From the NCBI GenBank assembly GCA_016184445.1, contig JACPCT010000139.1, positions 1 through 7,564 on the forward strand: a stretch of 7,564 nucleotides of DNA, in the 5' to 3' direction. The stretch is from Candidatus Tectimicrobiota bacterium. Lineage in GTDB: Bacteria; UBA8248. The position numbers and the translations under genes are program-made. The notes under the pieces are model-generated. The model was not told where the DNA came from. It ran no database searches and was given only the letters and a program-made list of their open reading frames with translations. Numbering within the stretch: position 1 is the stretch's first letter; each line of letters opens with the position of its first letter. Shown here in pieces: positions 1 through 5,256 of the stretch.

Positions 1-987
1 CTTCCGGCGGCTCCGTTCGTCCTCCTGACGCGGGACAGGCTGAAGCTGGAACGGATCGTCCCGCCCAAGTCCATCCTGGTCGGCGCGAGCCCCATGCGGC
101 GGGCCGCCTTCATCCGCGCGGTCGCGGTTGCGGTCGGACGCAAGAGCCCCGAGATCGAGCATCCCGTGCCGGGGGATGGCCTCGAAGCCGCGCGGGAGGC
201 CCCGGGCGTCGAGGAGGCCGCCCGCGAGGGGAGGCTCATCCTCTTCGCCGAGGATCACCCGACGAACCGGAAGGTCGTCCTCCAGCAGCTGGAGAGGCTG
301 GGCTACGCCGCCGAGGCCGTCGCCGACGGGCGGGAGGCCCACGAGGCCTGGAAGACGGGCCGCTACGCGCTCATCCTCACCGACGTCCACATGCCGAGCC
401 TGGACGGCCTCGATTTGGCCCGGGCGATCCGGAAAGAAGAGGCCCCGGGCGCGCACATCCCGATCGTGGCGCTCACGGCCAACGCCCTGGAGGGAGAGGC
501 CATGCGCTGCTTTGAGGCGGGGATGGACGATTTCATGGTCAAGCCCGCCGAGATGAAGACCATCCTGAAGAAGCTGAGCCGGTGGATCCCTCCGGGGAAG
601 GCCGAAGCGCCGGCGGAGAGCGGCGGAATCGCGGATGTGGCGGGCGGCGGCGATGCCCCCGTGGATCCCGCCGTCATCGGGGAGCTCTTCGGGAACGACC
701 GGGCCCTCATCCAGGCCATGCTCAAGGAATTCCTGGAGGCCACGGCCGCGGACGCGAAGGCCCTTGGGGGGGCCCTGCAATCCAGGTCGGCCGAGAGGGT
801 CCGGGAGATAGCCCACCGCATCAAGGGCGCGGCGAGGACTCTCGGCGCGAAGGCCCTGACCGATACCGCCACGGCCTTGGAGAGCGCCGGGCGGGGCGCC
901 GACTGGCCCGCCGCGGAACAAGGGCTCGAGCGCCTCCGCGGCGAGATGGGACGCGTGGCCCGGTTCGCGGAAAGCCTGCGGGGTTGA
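1..987 (+). CDS. Hybrid sensor histidine kinase, C-terminal part (receiver plus HPt), 5' end outside window
   Basis: The reading frame is open from the first base, so this is the 3' end of a larger gene; the ATG at 94 is internal and probably not the start. Bases 1-140 encode the tail of a receiver-like domain whose usual Lys-Pro is Ser-Pro (LVGASPMRRAAF). A complete receiver follows at about 232-588: acidic pair ED (250-255), phospho-acceptor Asp at 382-384 (LTDVHMP), Thr in VALTAN, and Lys-Pro at 541-546. An HPt domain fills 661-984, with phospho-His at 814-816 in AHRIKGAARTLGA. The architecture resembles the end of BvgS/EvgS-type phosphorelay kinases, where phosphate passes kinase His to receiver Asp to HPt His and then to a separate regulator. 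The obvious partner is the response regulator that begins 1 nt after this stop codon. The sensing and catalytic domains lie outside the window, so the signal is unknown. Confidence 0.93.
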   Translation, partial: LPAAPFVLLTRDRLKLERIVPPKSILVGASPMRRAAFIRAVAVAVGRKSPEIEHPVPGDGLEAAREAPGVEEAAREGRLILFAEDHPTNRKVVLQQLERLGYAAEAVADGREAHEAWKTGRYALILTDVHMPSLDGLDLARAIRKEEAPGAHIPIVALTANALEGEAMRCFEAGMDDFMVKPAEMKTILKKLSRWIPPGKAEAPAESGGIADVAGGGDAPVDPAVIGELFGNDRALIQAMLKEFLEATAADAKALGGALQSRSAERVREIAHRIKGAARTLGAKALTDTATALESAGRGADWPAAEQGLERLRGEMGRVARFAESLRG

Positions 988-988
988 G

Positions 989-1768
989 ATGCTAAGGCCA
1001 GAGAGCCGGTATTACGATTTCAGCGGCCTGACGGCGCTGATCGTGGACGACCATCCGGTCCTGCGCGCGGCGGTCCGGGAGATCCTGAAGAATTACCGCT
1101 GCCACGACGTGCGCATGGCGGCGGACGGCCAGGAAGCCATCACCGTCATCGGCGAGACGAACAAGCTCGATCTGGTGATATGCGACGTCGAAATGAAGCC
1201 CATGAACGGCCTGCAGCTGGCGAAGGCGATCCGCGCGGACCTGACCGGCGCCCCGTACGACATTCCCATCGTCATGCTGACGGCGCACTCCGAGCGCCAG
1301 ACGGTGCGGGCCGCCGTCGCCCTGCACGTGAACGGCTTTGTCGTCAAGCCGGTGCGCCCCATGCTCCTGGCGGAGAAGATCGGCTGGGTGCTGCGCAACC
1401 CCCTGTCCATCGATCCGATCGTCCCCGAGGATCACGACGTCGATGTCCTGCCTTCGGAGAGAAAGAAGGCGCCGCACTTCGCCCCCTCTGCGGGCAAGGC
1501 GGCGGAGCCGCCCGCCGCGCCGGAGATGCTGCCGGAGGACGTGATCATCGTCCGGACGAAGGAAGAGTTCGACGAACTCAGGCGCAAGATGGTCGAAAGG
1601 GTGGGATACTTCAAGGCGAAGGACTTGAGGGCGGGCTCCATCGTGGCGCAGGACGTGCTGACCCCCGCGGGCGCCATCCTCCTCAAGAAGGGCATGACGC
1701 TCACGGAGGAAATCATCGACGTGGTCCGCGGCCACGGCGCCCTCGGGGAAATCCTCGTCCTCCAATGA
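989..1768 (+). CDS. Response regulator: receiver domain with short HD-GYP-associated-type C-terminal module
   Basis: The protein has 259 residues. Residues 13-137 form a CheY-like receiver: acidic pair D20-D21, phospho-acceptor D66 (LVICDVEM), T98 and K120 followed by Pro, so all active-site residues are present. The Pro after the phospho-site sits one place later than usual (DVEMKPMNG). A low-complexity Pro/Ala linker (about 141-183) joins it to a 70-residue tail. That tail contains DLRAGSIVAQDVLTPAGAILLKKG, split here as residues 212-235, matching the pattern D-L-x-x-G-x-x-x-x-x-D-V-x-x-x-x-G-x-x-L-L-x-x-G seen beside HD-GYP domains. There is no HTH, GGDEF or HD-GYP catalytic motif, so it probably acts by protein contact rather than DNA binding. 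It starts 1 nt after the kinase stop codon, indicating translational coupling and a dedicated phosphorelay pair. The ATG is preceded by GCGGGG as a modest ribosome site. Confidence 0.9.
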   Translation: MLRPESRYYDFSGLTALIVDDHPVLRAAVREILKNYRCHDVRMAADGQEAITVIGETNKLDLVICDVEMKPMNGLQLAKAIRADLTGAPYDIPIVMLTAHSERQTVRAAVALHVNGFVVKPVRPMLLAEKIGWVLRNPLSIDPIVPEDHDVDVLPSERKKAPHFAPSAGKAAEPPAAPEMLPEDVIIVRTKEEFDELRRKMVERVGYFKAKDLRAGSIVAQDVLTPAGAILLKKGMTLTEEIIDVVRGHGALGEILVLQ

Positions 1769-1776
1769 GGACGAGG
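1753..1776 (+). repeat. Perfect 10-bp inverted repeat spanning a stop codon
   Basis: CCTCGTCCTC (1753-1762) and GAGGACGAGG (1767-1776) are exact inverse complements separated by CAAT. The transcript would form a 10-bp hairpin with a 4-nt loop that contains the response-regulator stop codon (TGA, 1766-1768). No T-run follows, so it is not a standard intrinsic terminator. It could stabilise the 3' end of the upstream message or dampen read-through into arsC, whose start is 40 nt downstream. The function is inferred only. Confidence 0.55.
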
Positions 1777-1815
1777 CGGCGTCCCGGGATGTCCCCAGCG
1801 AAGGCGGATGCAAGG

Positions 1816-2247
1816 ATGAAAGAGAAGATACTCTTCCTCTGCACGGGGAACTCCTGCCGCAGCCAGATGGCCGAGGGCTTCGCCCGCGCGCTCAGGGGCG
1901 GCGTCATCGAGCCCCGCTCGGCGGGCATCGAGGCCCGCGGGCTCGACCCGAGGGCGGTCCGGGTGATGCGCGAGGCCGGGGTGGACATCGCGGGCCAGCG
2001 CTCCAAGACCGTGGACGAGGTGCTGGGGGAGCGCTTCGGCTGGGTGGTGACGGTGTGCGGCCACGCCCACGAGAGCTGCCCCGTCTTCCCGGGCGGGGCG
2101 CGCGTCCTCCACCGGGGCTTCGACGACCCGCCCCGGCTGGCCGAGGGCGCCCGGAGCGAGGCGGAGGCCCTCGCCCACTACCGCCGGGTGCGGGACGAGA
2201 TACGGGCCTTCATCGAAAGCCTGCCGGAGGGGCTGGCATCGGGCTAG
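1816..2247 (+). CDS. arsC: Arsenate reductase, thioredoxin-coupled (low-molecular-weight phosphatase fold)
   Basis: The protein has 143 residues and is cytoplasmic. It reduces arsenate to arsenite by a Cys cascade regenerated by thioredoxin. The phosphatase P-loop CTGNSCRS starts at residue 9 (catalytic C9, C14, R15). The two further redox Cys are C81 and C88 in VCGHAHESC, with the seven-residue separation known from the Staphylococcus pI258 enzyme (C82/C89). The general-acid Asp is in GFDDP (D104). All three redox Cys are present, so this is a reductase rather than a plain tyrosine phosphatase. The ATG at 1816 fits the family N terminus (MKEKILFLCTGNSCR). An in-frame ATG at 1789 would add nine residues and cannot be excluded, because neither start has a strong ribosome site. 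No arsR or arsenite pump is nearby. The gene follows the response regulator by 47 nt, possibly in the same transcript. Confidence 0.93.
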   Translation: MKEKILFLCTGNSCRSQMAEGFARALRGGVIEPRSAGIEARGLDPRAVRVMREAGVDIAGQRSKTVDEVLGERFGWVVTVCGHAHESCPVFPGGARVLHRGFDDPPRLAEGARSEAEALAHYRRVRDEIRAFIESLPEGLASG

Positions 2248-2290
2248 CCCCGCGGCTCGCGCGCGGAAACTTCGGAGGGGAGGATTCGTC

Positions 2291-2776
2291 ATGCGCAAGG
2301 GGATCGGAGTCGCGCTGCTGTCCGGCCTGGCCCTGGCCGCGCCCGCCTCGGCGCAGATGGACGTCAAGGACATCTCGCTCAAGGCCGCCCAGGAGCTCGC
2401 CAACGCGACCCTCGAGGACTGCGCCAAGAAGGGCTTCAGGGTGGCCGTCACGGTGGTGGACCGCGACGGGCGGGTGAAGCTCATCATCCGGGGCGACGGC
2501 ACCGGCCCCCACACCCTGAGCACCAGCCGCCGCAAGGCCTTCACCGCCCTCACCTTCAAGGCCACCACCATCGCCACCGTCGAGCGCGTGGCGAAGAACC
2601 CGGGCGCCGCCAACTTGAAGGATATCTCGGGCGTCCTGCTCCTGGGCGGCGGCGTGCCCATCAAGGTCGGCAGCGAGGTCGTCGGCGCCGTCGGCGTGAG
2701 CGGCGCCCCCGGCGGGGACAAGGACGAGGCCTGCGCCATGGTGGGCCTCAAGAAGATCGAGGGGATGCTGAGGTAG
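2291..2776 (+). CDS. Exported GlcG/HbpS-like (DUF336) protein
   Basis: The protein has 161 residues. Residues 1-21 form a typical signal peptide: MRK, a hydrophobic core, then APASA before Q22, so the mature protein should be periplasmic. The rest is one GlcG/HbpS-type domain. Family hallmarks are visible: VAVTVVDRDGRVKL (about 51-64), a Ser-Arg-Arg-Lys-Ala stretch where the family has its conserved Lys-Ala helix, LLGGGVPIKVGSEVVGAVGV, and SGAPGGDKDEACA near the end. Members include GlcG of the glycolate locus and the haem-binding HbpS of Streptomyces, but many small exported members have no assigned role and the ligand cannot be read here. The start is supported by a strong ribosome site, GGAGGGGAGG at 2274-2283, 7 nt before the ATG. 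It lies 43 nt after arsC and is last in its transcription unit, before the terminator at 2820. Confidence 0.88.
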   Translation: MRKGIGVALLSGLALAAPASAQMDVKDISLKAAQELANATLEDCAKKGFRVAVTVVDRDGRVKLIIRGDGTGPHTLSTSRRKAFTALTFKATTIATVERVAKNPGAANLKDISGVLLLGGGVPIKVGSEVVGAVGVSGAPGGDKDEACAMVGLKKIEGMLR

Positions 2777-2780
2777 GGGA

Positions 2781-2813
2781 AAGCGGAAGAAGAACCGGAA
2801 GCGGAAAGCGGAA
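2781..2813 (+). repeat. Three copies of AAGCGGAA
   Basis: AAGCGGAA occurs at 2781-2788, 2799-2806 and 2806-2813, in a purine-rich stretch just after the glcG-like stop codon. It is probably simple-sequence drift in non-coding DNA. Part of it (2801-2816) resembles a sequence at the other end of the toxin-antitoxin island. Confidence 0.4.
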
Positions 2814-2816
2814 AAC
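2801..2816 (+). repeat. Left copy of a near-direct repeat flanking the toxin-antitoxin island
   Basis: GCGGAAAGCGGAAAAC here and GCGGAAGGGGAAAAC at 4032-4046 agree except for one missing base and one substitution, in the same orientation. The copies bracket the two toxin-antitoxin reading frames. Both are purine-rich, so chance similarity is a real alternative. No transposase or integrase accompanies them. Confidence 0.25.
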
Positions 2817-2819
2817 GGG

Positions 2820-2850
2820 CCGGGGGCGGGCGACCGTCCCCGGTTTTGTT
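2820..2850 (+). terminator. Intrinsic (Rho-independent) terminator after the glcG-like gene
   Basis: CCGGGGGCGG (2820-2829) pairs with CCGTCCCCGG (2834-2843), giving ten pairs of which one is G-U, closed by a GCGA (GNRA-type) tetraloop and followed by TTTTGTT (2844-2850). It ends the + strand block. On the opposite strand the stem is followed by CGTTTTCC, so it may also stop transcription arriving from the toxin gene that converges on it (stop at 2869). Confidence 0.88.
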
Positions 2851-2868
2851 CAGGGCGAGGCACGGGCC

Positions 2869-3303
2869 TCAGCGGCGCCGTCTCTTCGGTTTTGGGGGAT
2901 GGAGGCGGGTGAGCTCCCCGGCCCTGGAGACGGTCACGATGAAAGGGGGAGAAAATGTTTCCACGAATCGGACGATAGCAGGTAAAGCCCTAACGAAAAC
3001 TTCCGCCATTTGTGGACCCGTGAGGTTTCCCGCCGTCAGAACGAATGCAGCGGCGTCAGCCCTCACGATGGCCTGGATGTAAATGGAACGGCTTTTAATC
3101 CCCTTGTCTTTCGTGAGCACGGCCCAGTTGCGGTGGCCAACTTCCCGCAACCAGACGGAATCTTCGCGGTTTTCCGGGAAAAGTTCCGAGAGAACTCGAA
3201 CCTCGTGGCCGTGGTGGCGGAGGGCCTCGGCAACGGCGATCCTGCCCAGGGAATGGTCGATGAAAAATGTGGGGAGGTCAGGCGGCCCGGACGGAGAGTT
3301 CAC
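2869..3303 (-). CDS. VapC45-like PIN-fold toxin (putative ribonuclease)
   Basis: The protein has 144 residues. The N terminus FFIDHSLGR (D16) begins a Mut7-C/VapC45-type PIN-like fold. Further acidic candidates for a metal site are E44, D48 and D66, the last in VLTKDKGI. The pattern of IDxxLG, then a hydrophobic strand, PEN..D.VWL, and AVLTKDKGI is the usual order in this family. PIN toxins normally cleave RNA; the target here is unknown. The start is GTG at 3303, inside the last 26 nt of the antitoxin gene in another frame, with AGAGG 9 nt upstream; no ATG lies before the conserved core. This antitoxin-first overlapped layout implies coupled translation. The C terminus ends in a basic tail (KPKRRRR). 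Its G/C content is lower than that of the flanking genes. Rv2019 (VapC45) of Mycobacterium tuberculosis is the closest named relative I can suggest, by recognition and not by search. Confidence 0.8.
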   Translation of the reverse strand: MNSPSGPPDLPTFFIDHSLGRIAVAEALRHHGHEVRVLSELFPENREDSVWLREVGHRNWAVLTKDKGIKSRSIYIQAIVRADAAAFVLTAGNLTGPQMAEVFVRALPAIVRFVETFSPPFIVTVSRAGELTRLHPPKPKRRRR

Positions 3304-4015
3304 ACCGGATGGCCTCTAGGATTTCCTCCCGGCTCCTGCCAAAGTCGCGCACCAGCTCCTCGATAGCCTCGCCGGCCTTCCACCGTTCGGCGATGACCAC
3401 GGTGGGGATTCCGGTTCCCGCCAAGACAGGGCGCCCAAAGGATACGAGCGGGTCGATAACCACAGCCTTGGCTTCGGATGGCGTTTCCTTGCCTGCGGAT
3501 GTGAATGGGAAAAGCTTGATGGGGAGACCCCTCCGATCCCGCTCGATTCGGCGAAGATGCAATCTTAGAATTTCTCGCATGGCGAGCTGGCCGTCCCGGG
3601 AAACGTTAATCAATTTGCCGTATTGATTCACAAAAAGGTCAAGACCGTTGGTTTCAAAGTCACTTTCGATAAGCGGGGAACGAGAGTTCAGGTGTTGCTT
3701 CAAATAGAACACGGCCCCGCGTACTTTTTGGAGGGAAACCTTATGTTCCCGGCGGATCGCATTGAGTATATGCGCTTCCACTAGATTGAGAAACGACAGT
3801 AACCGAAGGCTGGGAACGGGAACGGAGAGAATGGGCTTAAATTGTTTCAGTCCTGATCTTGTCTGGTATGTTTGCCCCACCGACCACGAGCGAAGCGTAG
3901 ACTCAGGCACCGAAAGATAATGCGCGGCCTCGGCTATTCTGTAGGTTGGTAGTTCTCGCGGATCTTGTACGCGCAGGAACTTCGAGCCCTTTTGCCGCTG
4001 AGGAGTGGGTTTCAT
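3278..4015 (-). CDS. VapB45-like antitoxin: N-terminal HTH plus C-terminal DUF433
   Basis: The protein has 245 residues from the ATG at 4015. Residues 25-48 (YRIAEAAHYLSVPESTLRSW) look like a MerR-like helix-turn-helix. The middle (about 60-165) is helical and basic, with no motif I recognise. Residues 185-240 are a clear DUF433 domain: VIDPLVSFGRPVLAGTGIP, then AGEAIEELVRDFG and REEILEAIRC. This HTH-DUF433 arrangement and size match antitoxins of the VapB45 group (Rv2018). It should bind its own promoter through the HTH and neutralise the toxin, probably via the C-terminal part. ATG 4015 is preferred over GTG 4048: AAGGGG lies 6 nt upstream, while 4048 falls at about the predicted transcription start and has no ribosome site. 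The G/C content is strikingly low (for example 21 of 60 bases at 3601-3660), which supports horizontal acquisition. Confidence 0.84.
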   Translation of the reverse strand: MKPTPQRQKGSKFLRVQDPRELPTYRIAEAAHYLSVPESTLRSWSVGQTYQTRSGLKQFKPILSVPVPSLRLLSFLNLVEAHILNAIRREHKVSLQKVRGAVFYLKQHLNSRSPLIESDFETNGLDLFVNQYGKLINVSRDGQLAMREILRLHLRRIERDRRGLPIKLFPFTSAGKETPSEAKAVVIDPLVSFGRPVLAGTGIPTVVIAERWKAGEAIEELVRDFGRSREEILEAIRCELSVRAA

Positions 4016-4019
4016 GGCG

Positions 4020-4043
4020 TTCCCCTTAGAGGCGGAAGGGGAA
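4020..4043 (-). promoter_or_regulatory. Inverted repeat covering the antitoxin ribosome-binding site (operator or RNA hairpin)
   Basis: TTCCCCTT (4020-4027) and AAGGGGAA (4036-4043) are exact 8-bp inverse complements with an 8-nt spacer. On the coding (-) strand the second arm contains the AAGGGG ribosome site, 6 nt before the ATG at 4015. The repeat starts just after the predicted transcription start. It could be the operator bound by the antitoxin, or a leader hairpin hiding the ribosome site, or both. Confidence 0.65.
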
Positions 4044-4046
4044 AAC
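4032..4046 (+). repeat. Right copy of a near-direct repeat flanking the toxin-antitoxin island
   Basis: GCGGAAGGGGAAAAC is the partner of 2801-2816. It overlaps one arm of the leader inverted repeat, so the resemblance could simply reflect that regulatory sequence. Confidence 0.25.
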
Positions 4047-4052
4047 ACTTAA

Positions 4053-4081
4053 TCTATAGCAAACGGTGGACGAATAGACAA
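4053..4081 (-). promoter_or_regulatory. Sigma70-type promoter of the toxin-antitoxin operon, extended -10
   Basis: On the - strand, -35 TTGTCT (4081-4076) and -10 TATAGA (4058-4053) are separated by exactly 17 nt, and the -10 is preceded by TGC, an extended -10 element. The predicted start is near 4046, giving a leader of about 30 nt before the ATG at 4015. It lies between the mutY stop codon and the antitoxin gene, so the operon need not rely on mutY transcription. Confidence 0.7.
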
Positions 4082-4103
4082 CATGGCCCCCGGCGGCGGG
4101 AGC

Positions 4104-5192
4104 TCAGCCGAACAGCCTCCCCTGCCCCTCCCCGATCCCCCTCCTCCCCGCCGCAATCGCCGCCCGCTGCGCATTCGATAATGGCAATGCCTTAAGCGCC
4201 TCCGCGTCCACCCACATCGCGCCGTCAGCGTCCTTGAGTGAGATCCGCTTGCCCTCGGGCGGGAGGGCGCGGCGGAGGACGAAGAGGATCCTCCGGTGGG
4301 TGAGGACGCGCGCGGCGCGGGCGATCTCCCCGCCCGCCTTCCAGCCGGGGCCGAGATGTCTGGCGCAGGCGCGGGCCCACTCTCTCTCGGAGGGCTCGGG
4401 CCTGCCCTCCGCCATCCAGCCGGGGAGCTCCCAGAGGCCGCCGAAGAGGCCGTCCTCCTCCCGCCGCTGGGCGGCGGTGCCCGCCTTGCGCGCGGCGCAG
4501 AGGGCTTCGAGGGGGCAGTCCCCGCAGCGAGGGTTCCTGGGGAGGCAGAGGCGCGCGCCCAGGTCCATGAGGGCCTGGTTGAAGTCCCCGGGGCGGACCC
4601 GGGGGAGGAGGGCCTCCGCCTCTTTCTCGACCGCGGCTCGGCCGGGGGGCTTATCCACGGGCGGGGCGAGGTCGAGGAGGCGGGCGAGGACGCGGAGGAC
4701 GTTCCCGTCCACGGCGGGGACGCGCAGGCCGAAGGCGATGCTCCCGACCGCCCCCGCCATGTAGGGGCCGAAGCCGGGGAGGGCGCGGAGGGCCGCCAGG
4801 CCGGCGGGGAGCTCGCCCCCGAGCCGCTCCGCCACCTCCCGCGCGGCCCGGTGGAGGCTGCGGGCGCGGCCGTAGTAGCCGAGCCCCTGCCACTCGGCCA
4901 GGACGGCCTCGAGGGGGGCTTCGGCCAGGGCGCGGAGGGTGGGGAAGCGGGCGAGGAAGCGCGCGTAGCGGGGGGCGGCCGTCCCGGCCCGGGTCTGTTG
5001 GAGCATGGCCTCGGAGACCCAGATGCGGTAGGGTTCCCTCTCCCCCCGCCAGGGCAGGTTGCGCCTCTCCTGGCCGTACCAGCCGAGCAGAAGCTCCCGC
5101 ACGCGCCTGCGCCAGGCGGACTTCGGCGGGCTCAGCCGGGCCGCGCCGGGGCCGGATGCCCCGGGGCGGCGGATTTTGCGCCGGTTTGACAT
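4104..5192 (-). CDS. mutY: A/G-specific adenine DNA glycosylase with shortened C-terminal domain
   Basis: The protein has 362 residues. MutY removes adenine mispaired with 8-oxoguanine. The catalytic core is complete: SEAMLQQTR with catalytic E61, helix-hairpin-helix LPGFGPYMAGAV (138-149), catalytic D162 in VDGNVLRVL, and the [4Fe-4S] ligands C216, C223, C226 and C232 spaced C-x6-C-x2-C-x5-C. The C-terminal 8-oxoG recognition domain is incomplete. From the last cluster Cys to GLFGGLWELPG there are 16 residues, against 45 in E. coli MutY as I recall its sequence, so its first strands (4452-4496 region) are missing. The remainder, including VLTHRRI and LPLSNAQRAAI, is normal. The start is uncertain: the first 30 residues are a basic, Pro-rich extension, and GTG at residue 31 is an alternative. 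The gene is transcribed towards the toxin-antitoxin operon and diverges from the binding-protein gene, 64 bp apart. No clear promoter was found in that gap. Confidence 0.93.
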   Translation of the reverse strand: MSNRRKIRRPGASGPGAARLSPPKSAWRRRVRELLLGWYGQERRNLPWRGEREPYRIWVSEAMLQQTRAGTAAPRYARFLARFPTLRALAEAPLEAVLAEWQGLGYYGRARSLHRAAREVAERLGGELPAGLAALRALPGFGPYMAGAVGSIAFGLRVPAVDGNVLRVLARLLDLAPPVDKPPGRAAVEKEAEALLPRVRPGDFNQALMDLGARLCLPRNPRCGDCPLEALCAARKAGTAAQRREEDGLFGGLWELPGWMAEGRPEPSEREWARACARHLGPGWKAGGEIARAARVLTHRRILFVLRRALPPEGKRISLKDADGAMWVDAEALKALPLSNAQRAAIAAGRRGIGEGQGRLFG

Positions 5193-5224
5193 GACGAAGG
5201 CCCGCCGCGCTAACTAGCGGGAAC

Positions 5225-5243
5225 CCCGGCCAGCCGGGCCGGG
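5225..5243. repeat. 7-bp inverted repeat in the mutY/binding-protein divergent gap
   Basis: CCCGGCC (5225-5231) and GGCCGGG (5237-5243) are exact inverse complements with a 5-nt spacer, lying 13 nt before the ATG of the binding-protein gene. It may be an operator or leader hairpin. In such G/C-rich DNA a repeat of this size can arise by chance. Confidence 0.3.
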
Positions 5244-5256
5244 CACGATCGGATGG

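Noticed and set aside
2781..2813. Repeated AAGCGGAA as a CRISPR-like or regulatory array
   Set aside because: The copies are only 8 nt, irregularly spaced and overlapping, with no spacers.
992..2863. Long open frames on the - strand opposite the kinase, regulator, arsC and glcG-like genes (up to 439 codons)
   Set aside because: They mirror the G/C-rich third positions of the real genes, are low in complexity and rich in Arg, Pro and Ala, and resemble no family.
4046..4048. GTG at 4048 as the antitoxin start
   Set aside because: It coincides with the predicted transcription start and has no ribosome site; ATG 4015 has AAGGGG at proper spacing.
4084..4102. Terminator after mutY
   Set aside because: Only a 4-bp CCCG/CGGG stem is visible and no T-run follows on the - strand.
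4296..5189. 297-codon + strand frame opposite mutY
   Set aside because: The translation is Gly/Ala/Glu-rich shadow sequence with no domain, while the - strand frame is unmistakably MutY.
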